Source of the DNA: Tetradesmus obliquus
Taxonomy: Eukaryota; Chlorophyta; Chlorophyceae; Sphaeropleales; Scenedesmaceae
DNA length: 64,000 nt
Reading direction: 5' to 3'
NCBI GenBank assembly: GCA_030272155.1
Contig: CP126195.1
Span: 1,967,001-2,031,000, forward strand
The notes below the pieces were generated by a model. It saw only the letters and a list, made by a program, of their open reading frames with translations. It searched no databases and was not told where the DNA came from. The position numbers were made by a program, and so were the translations under genes. Positions 20,697-31,800 of the stretch are shown in pieces. Numbering within the stretch: the stretch's first letter is position 1; each line of letters opens with the position of its first letter.

Positions 20697-23600
20697 GCTG
20701 CTGCTGCTGCTGTAGGTGGTGCCTCAGGGTCCAGCACCAGCCTGCTGTCTGCGGGAATGAGTTTGGCCAGGGCTTTCAGGTCACTGGCAGCACGCACCTG
20801 CAGCACAAGCGTATAAAATAGCAGGACAACAGAAGCGCAGTGCGGGTTAGATCAGCTGGATCAGTCATGACACGAGCTTGGCCAGAGCCTTGAGGTCGCT
20901 GGCAGCACGCACCTGCGGCAGCAGCTGAAACATACACGACAGAAGAAGTGCAACATTGCAGATCAGCATCAGGCGTTACTGTAGCTAGTACCAATCTCAG
21001 GGATGAGCTGGGCCAGGGCCTTAGGTCGCTGACAGCACACACCTGCGGCACCAAGCACGCCAAAAATACCATACAAATAAAGGGACGCGCTGCGCATTAG
21101 CTGGTGCAGCGGCATCCTTCGTGCAGCTGGGCTGTGAGGTCGCCAGCAAAACCACTGCCGGCACACGCACAACAAAATTTCAATACAACTGCACAGTTGA
21201 GCAGATGTGCAACCAATGGCAGGGTGGCGGACGCACTGGGTAGGACAGTGCAGCACACGTGGCGTCTGGCACAGGCACACACCAGCACGTGCAAGGTATT
21301 GACGCAGTTGCAGCTTGTATAGACAATTGTCTTTGCGCTTCGTTGACTTCTGAAGCACAACAGCAACATCTCGCACCTTTGCGCGCGCCTCCAGCGCCCG
21401 CCCCAGCAGCACGAAGGCCAGCAGCATGACCGGCTCCTCCAGGAAGCTGGCATCAAAGCCCAGCACGGGGTGCAGCGCTGACAAACATAAACGGAATACA
21501 CCCCAAATAACACAGCTATTTTGCGGGGCGCCGTACTTGCACAACACCCAGCAAAAGAGCTGTGGTCGTCAACCCCATGGTGTTCATACCGTGACGCTAA
21601 CTGTTTCATGTGCTTGTCAAACAGCAGCACACACCTTTGCGCGCGCCTCCAGCGCCCGCCCCAGCAGCACGAAGGCCAGCAGCATGACTGGCTCCTCCAG
21701 GAAGCTGGCATCAAAGCCCAGCACGGGGTGCAGCACCGACCAACACAACAAAAGTCCATATAACCCCATGAACCTTTGCGCGCAGCCTAGCACAACTCCT
21801 AGCAGCAGAAGCATACGCACTGTGGTGACACACCAAAAGCTGCACCGACATGATCGTCACGCCTTTCTGTCTCAGCAGCAGCTCGCACCTTTGCGCGCGC
21901 CTCCAGCGCCCGCCCCAGCAGCACGAAGGCCAGCAGCATCACCGGCTCCTCCAGGAAGCTGGCATCAAAGCCCAGCACGGGGTGCAGCACCGACCAACAC
22001 AACAAAAGTCCATATAACCCCATAAACCTTTGCGCGCACCCTAGCACAACTCCTAGCAGCAGAGGCACAAGCATTGTGGTGACACACCAAAAGCTGCACC
22101 GACATGATCGTCACGCGTTTCTGTCTCAGCAGCAGCTCGCACCTTTGCGCGCGCCTCCAGCGCCCGCCCCAGCAGCACGAAGGCCAGCAGCATCACCGGC
22201 TCCTCCAGGAAGCTCGCATCAAAGCCCAGCCCGGGGTGCAGCGCTGATGCAGCGCCCACAGTGAAGCTGGTGCTGCTGCCGATTGCCACCAGGCTGTTCA
22301 TGTTGGGGTTGCCTGCCATCAAAGACTTGAAGCCGTCAATGAGCAGCCTGCATGCAGGTGATAGCAGGCAAACGGGTGCAAAGAGAAGATGTGAGCAAGC
22401 AGCGCAAACGCGCCCAGCGCCCAACATTTCCAACATGCCCATCACGCTAAAATCAATCATTCAAACACACAGCAGAAACCAAACACGACACCTGTCAGCT
22501 TCCAAAACACGATCAAGAAGACGTCATCTGCAACAACTCACGTGCGGCCCGGCCCCAGCAGCGCAAACGCGCCCAGCGCCCCAGACACCGCAGGTGTCCC
22601 CATCAGCGTCATGAACTGCGTGTGCGCAAACTGGTGGTAGCCCAGCATGTGCAGCAGGTGCCCAAAGTGGTGGCTGCAGCACAGCAGCACCAGGCCCCAG
22701 GCAAGTCCGAGGTTGATGAGGCTCTGGCGGGCCTCTTCTGCGCGGCGTGCTTCTGCTTCATCTGAAGTGAGCTCACTGTGCTGCTCGGTGCGCGGCTGTG
22801 CGGGGAAGCCCTGCAAGGTTGTAGAATAACGCAGCAGGAAAGAACAGCGCAGCCTGTAATCAGGTTTCTTTGCTGAGTTGATGTGCATCCAGGACTGCTG
22901 TGCTTTTTATTCGGGGGGGGGGAGAGGGTGGAGGTGGAGGCTTGAGGCAATTGTGCAGTGCCCAAAGCAGTCATGTGTATAAGGCTGTGGCGGGCCCCCT
23001 CGGTGCGGCGCGCTTCTGCTTCGTCGCTGGTAAGCTCGCTGTGCTGCTCCGTGCGCGGCTGCGCAGGGAAACCCGGTGCATGTGTTTGACTGTCGGTCAT
23101 TATCATCATGTTGCCCATCAAGCCATAGCATCAACGCTTTGTGTGATTGTCGGTGGGCAGGAGAAGGCAGCAACTACATTGTTACGAGTGCTGTTGACAG
23201 GCAGGCTGTCTTCAGCATGTGTTGTTGAAGTCTTCAGCGTGTTGATCTAGGAGAGTGGGTCTGCGACTGCTACTGCTGCTTCCAAGCTTGATAGTCAAAC
23301 ACTCGGGCGTCCGCTGCTGCCGCCACTGCTGTCATCACCGCCGGCAGCTGCCGCCGGCGCCGCTGTTGTCTACCAGGCGGAGTGAGCCAAGAGCAGGCAT
23401 GCCTGCCAGTGCAGCAACTGCGCTGCTGCTGCTGCTGCTGCTGCAATGCTGCCTGTGGCCTCACCTTCTTGGTGAGCATCTCTGCAGCTGCTGACACCAC
23501 ACCCAGCTCGCCAGCACTGCAGCACGCAGCAGCAGCAGCAGCAGCAGCATGTCAGCAGCCGCAACCGCGACAGCGATGATGTCACCTCGTGTTGCAGTGT

Positions 23601-25081
23601 TATATACCCATGCGACCTTACCAGGGCCAGACACACGCACCTGCAGGACAGCTGCTGCTGCCACAGCTCGATGCACACAGTAACAGTTGACAACCTGTGG
23701 CCTGCTGCTGCTGCTGCTGCTGCTGCTTTCTCACAAAACAGCCACTTACTCAGCAACGTCCCTAGCTCCTGCTGAATAATGCGCTCTATCACATCCACCC
23801 AATCACCCCCAAGCCCTGCCCACACCTGACAGTCACCGCTGCCGACTCTGTGAGCAGGTTCACTGCCGCGCCCTGCACCCCTGGATGCTTCAGCAGCATG
23901 GACTTGACTGCTGCAGAGCAGCCGCCGCACTTCATGCCGCCTACGTCTAGCACCACAGTCTGCAGCAGCGGCTGCTGCTCCGGGTCCTCGTCTGGCGTGA
24001 AGGAGCCTGCATGCATGCAGATGCACAGGCACAGAATAGCGGGCGGAGCATGAGTGATGGACAGTACATACGCTGCTGACTAATTGCGAGAGTGTTACAT
24101 GGACTCAGGTTACTCATCTGGCGTGAAGCGCCTGCATGCGCAGCACTTTCGTGCACACAAACACACATATGTACTAGGCACATCGCGACAGGCGGAGGAT
24201 GAGATAGCGGGTGTAGCTGCTATCATGAGTGAGTTGAGCTTATGTTGCTGCTGCTGCTGCTGCTGCCCAAAGCCTCTTCAGTGATGCTCTGTCAGCTACG
24301 GTTGCGAATGCTGTTGTCACTTGTGACAGCTCGTGTTGTACATGGCCGGCGGTCCACGCCAATGCAAGCATGCCGCATGCGCATTTACGTGTTGCATTTT
24401 GTTTGAGCAGCCGCCACTTGAGCAGCCGCCACTTGAATGGCTTTAGGCACAAACGACGATGCGCTATCATGCTGCAGAACAATCACACAAGATTACTGGC
24501 CCAAGTGTAAAGTGTAATGCGTGCATGTAGGGCGAGCTGTGCAAAAGATAGCGCGTGTGATATAGCTTGCAAGCCAGTCGCAGCGCACACCCTGTTGTAA
24601 GCATGCGAGCATGCACAGGCAGCCCAACACACTGTGTAAGGGCCTTACTGCTGTGTCTGCTTGTCACGCACATATGTGTACATTCACGTACAACACCAAT
24701 TGCACCTCGTGCTACACCCAGCTGCTGCTGAAGACAGGTGCGACAGCTGTCATGCGCTACCAGGGAATAGCTGCACCAAATGCTGCACTCACCAGTTTGT
24801 GTGGCAACTGACGCCTCAGCAGAAGAAGCCCTGGTGGTGAATGGCAGCTGCTGCCCCTGCTGCCTCTGCTGGAGCAGCAGCGGGCGCGCTGCTGCAGTTG
24901 CTGCTCCCAAAGCTGCTCTCCAGTGCTGGCTACCAGTCTGCACTGCTGATGCATGCGCTCGTATCTGTATATGGCTGCATCTGCTAGCTGCTAGAATGGT
25001 TCCTCGGAGAACGAGAGCTAGCACGGGCTGTGACCGAAGCATGGCACCAGCAGGCCTTGCCCGCTGCTGCAGCTGCAGCAT
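14763..25081 (-). CDS. Chloroplast-type Cu(+) P1B ATPase (PAA1/PAA2-like)
   Basis: Fourteen exons: 25081-24793, 24006-23826, 23516-23465, 22810-22542, 22347-22143, 20797-20560, 19712-19527, 18534-18400, 17953-17726, 17344-17048, 16812-16430, 15980-15923, 15541-15494, 15118-14763. Phases agree throughout, giving 974 aa. In order: an Ala/Arg/Ser-rich transit-like N terminus, a heavy-metal domain with GGMKCGGCSAAV, membrane helices, actuator loop DESMLTGES, metal-binding VVACPCALGLATPT, phosphorylation site DKTGTLTEG, HP motif STRHPLA, LLSGDDTATV, hinge VGDGVNDAPAL, and the last helix pair with NVFGIPLAAG. The CPC motif and MxCxxC domain indicate Cu(+) transport. Overall resemblance is to plant PAA1 (HMA6)/PAA2 (HMA8), which feed copper to stroma and thylakoid; which one cannot be told. 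An alternative in-frame ATG lies at 25042. The C terminus is Q/S-rich. Confidence 0.9.
18001..18211 (-). repeat. Two extra copies of ATPase exon-9 acceptor edge
   Basis: The 5' end of the CPC exon (top at 17953, coding TSLFPTALAASGSSS) recurs with its TGCAG acceptor at about 18001-18096 and 18131-18211. CAG/CTG tracts separate the copies. Confidence 0.85.
18578..19111 (-). repeat. Array of ATPase exon-8 acceptor-edge copies, ~120-bp period
   Basis: The 5' part of exon 8 (GIGRLVAAAQSREAPVQRVAD, read from 18534) recurs upstream in the intron at about 18667-18735, 18793-18859, 18913-18985 and 19033-19111. A shorter remnant lies at 18578-18610. Each full copy retains a CCTGCAG or CCTGCGG acceptor-like sequence. 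Linkers between copies are themselves near-identical. Confidence 0.9.
19394..19992 (-). repeat. Copies of both edges of ATPase exon 7, plus CAG tracts
   Basis: Exon 7 is 19712-19527. Its acceptor-side start (GERVPCDGEVLEGVAALD) recurs at about 19800-19870 and 19924-19992, each preceded on the sense strand by a CTG tract. Its donor-side end (VRATATGAESTLAG) recurs at about 19394-19472 with a GTGCGT donor. Confidence 0.88.
20211..20420. repeat. 12-bp minisatellite ACACGCCTTCAA, ~16 units
   Basis: A tandem array of the dodecamer lies in the ATPase intron between exons 6 and 7. It is almost perfect for ten units, then broken by TA and AC insertions. Because 12 is divisible by 3 it produces long artefactual open frames on both strands. 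Confidence 0.95.
20871..21045 (-). repeat. Two extra copies of ATPase exon-6 acceptor edge
   Basis: The start of exon 6 (VRAASDLKALAKLIP, top at 20797) recurs at about 20871-20914 and 20999-21045, each beside an ACCTGCGG sequence where the acceptor ACCTGCAG would be. Confidence 0.82.
21377..22245 (-). repeat. Four-copy, 254-bp array of ATPase exon-5 end plus donor
   Basis: The last ~100 bases of exon 5 (GFDASFLEEPVMLLAFVLL onward to ARAK) plus donor occur four times. Exon-end positions are 22143, 21889, 21635 and 21377, spaced 254, 254 and 258. Coding frame and sequence are nearly intact in every copy. The first is the real one because only it continues from the upstream half of the exon. 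Confidence 0.93.
22985..23073 (-). repeat. Extra copy of ATPase exon-4 acceptor edge
   Basis: The start of exon 4 (GFPAQPRTEQHSELTSDEAEA, top at 22810) recurs at about 22985-23073, about 250 bp upstream in the intron, with several substitutions. Confidence 0.85.
24118..24150 (-). repeat. Extra copy of heavy-metal-domain exon acceptor
   Basis: The acceptor and first codons of ATPase exon 2 (CATGCAGGCTCCTTCACGCC at 24006) recur as a degenerate copy at about 24118-24150. It is one of the shorter junction copies. Confidence 0.65.
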
Positions 25082-26938
25082 TGGACGTCAATAGCAATTT
25101 ATTACCAGCAAACGTATATACAAGCTGTCCAAGTGCAGCGTGCGCGGTTGGTCAGTGCTGGGCGATCATCTGATCAGCATGCTGCACACGCGCACGTGCA
25201 TGCACGAAAATTCACAATGCTTAAGTCAAAATACGAACACTGTGAAGGTCTACGCAGTGCGATGAGTCGCAGCAGGGCAGAGATGATGACTTGTCGTAGT
25301 AACAGGCTGATCTTGTTGGCACTTTTGGGTGCTTTCACATTCTTGAAGTCAGCCAACATGGCGGTGGATTTGCAGGCGGTGAAGTGCTCTCATGCCAAGC
25401 ACCAGTCTTGGGTGTGTATGTATCTGCTAGGTGGTGCAGGTGATGCCTTCTCACCTGCAAACCTGACACATCCACGCAGCTGCAGCACTGTGAGGGTGCA
25501 GCACAGCTACATACTGACTACAAACCGACTATATCACATTTTGAACGACTATAAAGCGGCTACAAAGTCTCAAAGCTACAAAGTTGTAGCTGAGCAGTGT
25601 GGTTGACTGGTACTAGATTGCCTATAGGCAACTATGCGTTGACAGAGGTCCATTTTAAGGCGTTCAGTTCATTGTTTATGAACACAAAGATGTTGTCAAC
25701 TGTTGTGTGTTGCAGCTGGAACTCAGTCAGACTCACTACTGCCTGCTGCCTGTGCTGCTGCTGCACTTGGCACCTGCTAGTGCTGCTACACGGCTCCAGA
25801 GTGTTTCTTAGGGAGCATAGTGTTGTTTTAGTTAGATTTTGGAAATGTTTGCGTTCCGAGGTGTGTGCTGATGTGCGAGAGCATGCCAGACCTGTCCCGG
25901 ACACCTGCAGCTGCAGACAGCTGTCTGGGGAACAGGCTGCATTCACATGCGTCGCAGCAGAGCGTTTGCATGCTCCGGTTCAACACAAATGTATACAGGG
26001 TGCATAAAGCGACGGCAACGAAGTCCCCTGCGGTCCAACTCCTGCACCCTCACTGCTTAACAGCAGACCATGCTGAGGGAAATTTGTGGCTAGCAGCAGG
26101 CGCTTGATCACCTCGACTTTTGTTAGTAAATAGATGAACAAAAGTATTTGGGAGTGTGGTGATGCCCACGGCTGCAGGCGAAGCGAGCTGTCTTTCTTGA
26201 CACGAGGTGGTTTAAACTTGAGACTGGTCAGATAGGCCAACTGTTGCTACAGCTGAGAGTAGAGGTGGTTTTTGATCAGAGTGCACAGCCGCGAGCGTGC
26301 GCGATAGGCGCTCCTGCTTGCCGTGGACCTCCTGCCTCACAGCAGCACAAGGGGGCTCTTCTTCGCTGAGGTCGTGCAGGAGGCAGCGAACACGATGCCA
26401 ACGACCCCATCAGGTACAGTAATGATGTTCAAGCAGCCACTATGTACAAGGCTGCCCTGCAATCACCATAGCAGAGTGGTAAACAGCTCCAGGCGCTGCT
26501 CCTGTGTGGAGGCAGGCATGGCAGGTGGCAAACTGCCAGACGACTTTCTGCAGGTGCTTGAGCCCAACTGCAGTCACTGTCTGATGTGCCTGACTGTCCT
26601 TGGTTCACCTGACAAGCAGCAGCCACCCTGCTCAAGCATGTGCATGCTGCTGCAGCCGGTGCAACCACACAAGCAGCAGTCGTCAAGGCGCATGCATGCT
26701 CATGCATGCCGCACTGGTTGTTAAGGGTGTACTGCTGATTGATTCATACCTATGTTGGCTGCTGCTGGTCTTCATATTGATTGCTGCAGATTCTTCACCC
26801 GCACCAGCTGGTGCAGCTGCTGCAGCAGCTCAGCTGAGCACACCTGGGGAGGCAGTCAGTGGCACCACAAGTGCGCTGCATGCTACAGCAGCAGGCGGCA
26901 CCAGCCGGGACACACATGGTGCCGGCCACACTGCATAG
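25082..26938. other. Interval upstream of the ATPase, no supported gene
   Basis: The right part of the ATPase promoter lies immediately above 25081. Beyond it I see only short open frames without domain features, plus one end of a dispersed repeat at about 25508-25595. Confidence 0.5.
25508..25595. repeat. Dispersed repeat, copy 1 (CTACAAAGTCTCA family)
   Basis: GACTACAA-like motifs followed by CTACAAAGTCTCA...CTACAAAGTTGTAGCT recur at 28085-28240. No terminal inverted repeats were found; it is non-coding and MITE-like in size. Confidence 0.6.
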
Positions 26939-27225
26939 GCCCAGAAGGGCGGCAGGGCTAAGCGGGCCCAGCAGCCTTGGCAGATCTACGCCACACACCT
27001 GATCTGCGACTACATCCCAAGGGACGCCAACGGCCTGTACTACATGTGTCATGACAGAACCGACGATGCAGGTCAGATCCATATGCTTGTAGATGCAGAT
27101 GTCTTCTGACTGCATTCATTCGCACCTCACACTGTCTGACTTTGCATTGTTTATCTTGCAGCTGGCACCCGCGTGAAGGATGCTGCACACAATTACGTCG
27201 TTCGGCACGTGCTTATCAAGTAACG
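26939..27225 (+). pseudogene. Possible two-exon coding remnant
   Basis: A protein-like stretch (AKRAQQPWQIYATHLICDY and on to CHDRTDDA) lies at about 26939-27071. After a putative 90-bp intron it continues at about 27162 (TRVKDAAHNYVVRHVLIK) to TAA at 27224. The donor GTCAGA is poor, a TAG directly precedes the first block, and no start codon context is evident. I do not recognise the family. It may be a gene fragment, an undetected gene with further exons, or chance. Confidence 0.25.
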
Positions 27226-28084
27226 TGTTGACCTGAAGGTTGTGAGGAAGTACAAGAATGAGTGAGCAGACAAGGGCTGGCGGCTGCCTGAGCAGCAGCA
27301 CTGTTCATGATGGCATTCAGATTGTTGCTTATCATGCGAGCATGGTGGTTGATATATCTGCAATTTTGCATTGGCCCGCCAGCAGCGCAGCGTCTTGAAG
27401 CATGCATTACAGAGCGGTTTGCAGTCTGCTCAGAGCACACACATGCATTCCTGTAGTGTATCCCCTGCTCCTCCATACAATGTTGCATGGCTGAAACTAC
27501 TGCTGCTGCTGCTGTACTTGTCTTGCAGCCGTCCGGCCTGCGTCAACCTCCGAGCTCAAGCGTGAGCAAGGTGCCGTTGTTTGAGCTGCCTGACGCCGGC
27601 ACTCCAATGGGTGCAGCAGGATTGGGGCCCCTGGAGTGCAGCTGGATGTGTGAGCGGTCGTAGAGAGCGAACAGTTTGACATCAGCACAATGTGTTGCTG
27701 ATTTGCTGATGGGGTTTGGCTTGGCACAGTGTCTGCAGTTGTGTTGTGCGGTACTAGTTTTGGTCGGCAAAAGGTGGATGCCTTTGACATGCTAAGTACT
27801 GTCATGCTTCAAGGTGTGCTGCTGGTGTTGAGTGGAGTTGCGGATTGACACGGAGATGGTGCTGCAGGGTTTGCTTGATTCACTGAAAAGAAAAAGCAAC
27901 TGGCAGTTGCAGTGCCAGCAGTGCCAGTTGCTTGATTCTGTTGCAGTGCCAGCAGTGTTTTGGGCCCTAGGCAACAGGCTGCTACTAGGCTTGCTGCTCC
28001 CATGCCAACCTGGTGTTGCTTTTCATGGGAAATGGCCTGGATGTGCATACAGGTTGTAGCTGTTTTAGGGGTGGTTTCTAGTGT

Positions 28085-28240
28085 GTTTGTAGTCTTTTTG
28101 TAGTCGTATGTAACTGCTACAAAACCAGCTACAAAGTCTCACGACGTTACAAAGTTGTAGCTCACCTGCCGTGACTATAAACCGACTACAACCTGGCTAC
28201 AAACCCGGCTGCAAAACTGTGCTTTTATAGTCGCTATGTA
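28085..28240. repeat. Dispersed repeat, copy 2 (CTACAAAGTCTCA family)
   Basis: It shares CTACAAAGTCTCA...TTACAAAGTTGTAGCT and multiple GACTATAAACCGACTACAA motifs with 25508-25595, and is longer. TTGTAG...CTACAA segments give it local inverted symmetry. Confidence 0.6.
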
Positions 28241-28431
28241 GCTGCATGCACCTGTCACACTGCAGTGTCACAGGCTGCAGCTGCACTGCTGGGGTTCCTT
28301 GGACCGCACGTAGCACAGATTTGCTTTGCCATGCCGTTCTCGTATGGAATTGCCAGAATGGTTTCACTATGGCACATATGTGCGGCACAGATGACCTGCG
28401 CTGATGTGTTCACTCGACACATGGTTTGAAA

Positions 28432-28545
28432 CCATGCATCGTCGGCCTTCCACTCCTTCATGGTTGATCGCCAATGCGCATTTGAGCAGCAACACAGACA
28501 ACCATCCACAGAGTGACACTGCTGATCATCAGTAAGTTACTCAGC
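28432..28545. repeat. Dispersed ~100-bp segment, copy 1
   Basis: The sequence from GCATCGTCGGCC through CAGACAACCATCCACAGAG to TGACACTGCTGA closely matches 33988-34085. A short open frame on the minus strand is conserved between the copies (VTLWMVVC.AA), but no family is recognised. Confidence 0.7.
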
Positions 28546-28567
28546 AACTCGCACACAACCTCAGCAC

Positions 28568-31500
28568 CAGCTGGCACAACATAGACCTTGCAAACTGCGA
28601 ACCTGGCGCCACCCACACCCCAGGATAAATCACGTGACTGGCAGGCGCCGCGACCTTGCACAACAGTGTTGTCAGAGCTCTGCTCATCGTCCCGTTGGAA
28701 TTCCAGCAGCCCTGTCATGGCTTCGCTTCATCTGGCCGCACAGGATGTCAACTGCACAACTGTGTGGCAGGCACCGCGACCTTGCACAACTGTGTGGTAG
28801 CCACCTGCCAACCATTGCCTGCACCGGCAGCGCAACACAATAACATGTACAGGAATGAGAAGGCAGCGACACACACAGCACCAGACATAAGGCACATGCA
28901 GCACAGCACAGCAAGACAATGAGGGAGTAAGAATACATTTTGCTTGTGTTGCACCTGTCAAGGAGGCAGTATGTGTGCTGCCTCGCTAGCTGACCCAAAG
29001 CAGTGCTGTCGAAGAACGTTCCACGTTAACGTGTCCGCCGCCTACTGGCGTCACAGCGGCACTTAACAAAGTTTTGCAAGCTGCACAAAGTCATGGTGAT
29101 GGACATGCTCTTGGAAACTATGGAGCTGCAGATGTACTCACCGCCGGTGATTCGCTTCAGTTTCTCACAGCAGCTGCGATGCAGTGAAACAGGAGCAGCC
29201 TCTGAGAGATTCAGGTGCTACGTCAGCATTGCTAATTGGCGTCTCAGCAGCATCAAGTTGGCACAGCTGCTGCTGAGAGAGATTCAAGCCGAACTGGTGT
29301 GCTGGTGCATGCAGCAGCACCAACCTTGAGACGGCTGTGATTGTGATTAACCTGCAGTGCTTCTGCTGCTCACCAGGTGTGATCACCACCTCCACATTTG
29401 CAGCCGCACACTCCCCATCATATCCCCTCTCCTCACAGGCAATGTACTTAGACTTGTCTGTGATAACTGTGCCGTTGTAGGGCTTCCCCAGGGCCAGCAC
29501 GTAGGTGATGCGGTAAGCAGTGTTCATGCTGGCAGTCCCATTGTTGTCCCACTTGCTGGGAGCGACGCCCTCAATTGCCAGGGCACCCCTCCCATGGTCG
29601 TTGGCCAACATGGGCAGCTGCCACGTACTGGTGATGCTGCCCAGAGCAAGTTTGAAACGGAAGTTGTTGTCCTTTGCAACTATGTTCTGCTTCTGCGTCT
29701 GTGGCCCACCTGCAGATCAGTTTAGACAGAGGCACACTGAGTGATCAGACACACCGCAAACCCGCCCAGCCTGTGGCTGGCGGCCACGGCACACACGCTG
29801 AGCGCAGCAGCGCAGCAACAACCAGATCCTGTCCAGCAGCGCATTGCAGCAACCGCCATGTAGCGTTGGCTATGCTGGAGGCAATACTGCAGCAGGCAAA
29901 GACATCAACTGCAATGCAGCCGTGCTGTGCAGCCGTGACAACTCTGACAACTCTGGTCGTGGCTGTGAACCAGGCAGGTTGTCTAGGGGCCACTCACCAA
30001 CAGCAACCTGCACCAACGCCTCAGCCGCATACAGTCCCAGCGCGTCATTGCCGCACTGCATGATGTACTTGAACCTGTCAACAAGCGGCATGAACGGCAT
30101 ACCCCCAGTTGATGTGTACAGCACGCGCTTCTTGTCCTCGGTGAATTCCAACTGTCCATAGATGGCAAAACCCGCATCAGGTTTGACACTGTGCAGCCAG
30201 CAGTCGCCAGGGCCGTGATCATTAGCCAGCACATCCAGTTCTTGAGAGAGCTTGTATTTGGTTGCGACGTCGGGCTTTCCTGGGGGGTCGCGCGCCACCC
30301 TGAAACTGTACAGGTCCGTGTTGGCGGTGACTGCATACGTCTGCAATGTTGTGCCTGCAGGAGCCAGAGGAGCCAGCAGCGGTGGCATGCTCGCTGTGCA
30401 GTAGCTGTGCAAATGATTTGCAGCAGCTTTCACACGATGATGTGCAGGGCAGCATGCAAATGTGCATGTGCATGTGTCATAAGCAGCAGCGCTGTTTACT
30501 GGCAGGCTTGCATGCTCAGGGCCTCCTGAGGCTCATGTTCAACTGCCACACAAACATTACCTGGCCTTCAGTCGGTGCGCGTGCTCACCCTCAAGAGACA
30601 AGTGTGCAAGATCAAACTCAAGGGCTGATGGATGCAACAGTAGTGCAAGCATCACAGCAGGCTAGGAGTGTCAGCGCATTGAAAAATGCAGCTGGTTGAT
30701 GCCTTTGTGCGGATCTGCTTCTAACTCTGTTGGTATCCAGAACTCGATGCCACTTACAGACGTGGATGTCAACCCAAGCGCTGGCATTTGTTGCAGCGCC
30801 GTTGTGTGCAACCATGTATTGGAAGCCATCGGTATACTCCTGACCAGCGTAGTTGTCAAGGCTGCGGTAAAGGCGGCATCGCAGACGACAGCAGCTGAAC
30901 GCAGTGCTGTGTTATCGAGGTACAGCTGTAGCTGTGGGGTTTCGATGCCGCCACTACAATATTTCTGTTTCCTCTGCTGCTGCTGTGCTTGTTTCATCAA
31001 AGGCAGCCTGAGGCTGTGTTCAGCGCATGGCACAAACAGCAGGTCCAACACATAGCAGCACAGTAAGTTCAGGCATGCCTGTGCATTCTTCCGCTGTGCC
31101 AACCATGTGCTGAAACAGCAGTGTATATCACCGGCACATGCATTGGCCTAGCGTGGCCGCGCATCATGGCAGGATTGCTTGCTGACTTGCAAGCTGTGCT
31201 GTTACTTACCTGTAGAAGATCACCTTTCTATTATTTGAGACCTCAACCCTGCCATCCATGCTCATAAAGTGTGTCCTTCGTATCGTCAGGTTCTCGCCAA
31301 TGTCGTTGGCGAGCACTCTCAGTGCGACGCGGTGCGCTTGACCAGGGGACCACTTGAGCTCAAATTCATCATCCACCGCCTTGGCTTCAGGAGGCGAGGG
31401 GACAGGCGCTGCGCAGGGGACAGGCGCATGCGGTAAGGACAGTGTTGGGATGCGTACACAGCAAACGTAAGCATTACTGGACACCACAGCTGAGTTTAAA

Positions 31501-31800
31501 GTCAGCACTGCTGCTGAGTGTGCTTTTCCGTGCTGCCGGCTCAAAAACCAAACATGTGCTGCCTGCTTGCATCATAAGACTTCAACACCAGCAGCAGCGC
31601 TAGATGGTAAGCACAGCAATTACAAAATCAGGCCAAGTCATGTGTATGTATATCATCTCCAAGGCCAGTTCACTCTGTGCAGCATCATTTGTCTCAGCAG
31701 CAACTGGCGCTGTCTCTTCTGCTGTTGCCTGGCAGGCCAGGCACCGGATGCCCAGCAGCAGCACAACTTTCATGGTGCCACAAATGAGGCTAAGCTTCAT
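28568..31800 (-). CDS. Secreted protein with repeated cadherin/Ig-like domains
   Basis: Phase-consistent exons: 31800-31674, 31408-31210, 30861-30758, 30354-29998 and 29709-29374. The start ATG gives MKLSLICGTMKVVLLLGIRC, a probable signal peptide. Three tandem modules follow, each with a conserved LAND core (RVLANDIGENL, DVLANDHGPG, PMLANDHGRG) and a C-terminal strand ending in V.V/I residues (AWVDIHV, ALVQVAVG, NVEVVITPG). This is the pattern of cadherin-like / bacterial Ig-like (Big_9-type) repeats of adhesive extracellular proteins. A further exon at about 28735-28568 (GARFAVCKVYVVPAG) looks like the end of a fourth module, but its connecting exons and the stop were not resolved. Function (wall or matrix adhesion) is inferred. 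Confidence 0.65.

Noticed and set aside
20158-20715. FKHA/FEGV-type repeat protein or CRISPR-like array
   Set aside because: It is a 12-bp minisatellite without spacers inside an ATPase intron. No cas genes, and the genome is nuclear.
21377-22143. Reading the four exon-5 copies as four real mutually exclusive exons
   Set aside because: Only the first copy is continuous with the exon's 5' half. The others have no acceptor ahead of them, so they are exon-end copies.
23600-23660. Extra ATPase exon coding VRVSGPG between exons 2 and 3
   Set aside because: Splice-like signals flank it, but exon 2 joins exon 3 in phase without it and including it breaks the frame.
26600-26938. Plus-strand 112-codon frame with hydrophobic start
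   Set aside because: No homology, Ala/Thr-rich low complexity and no splice or start support.
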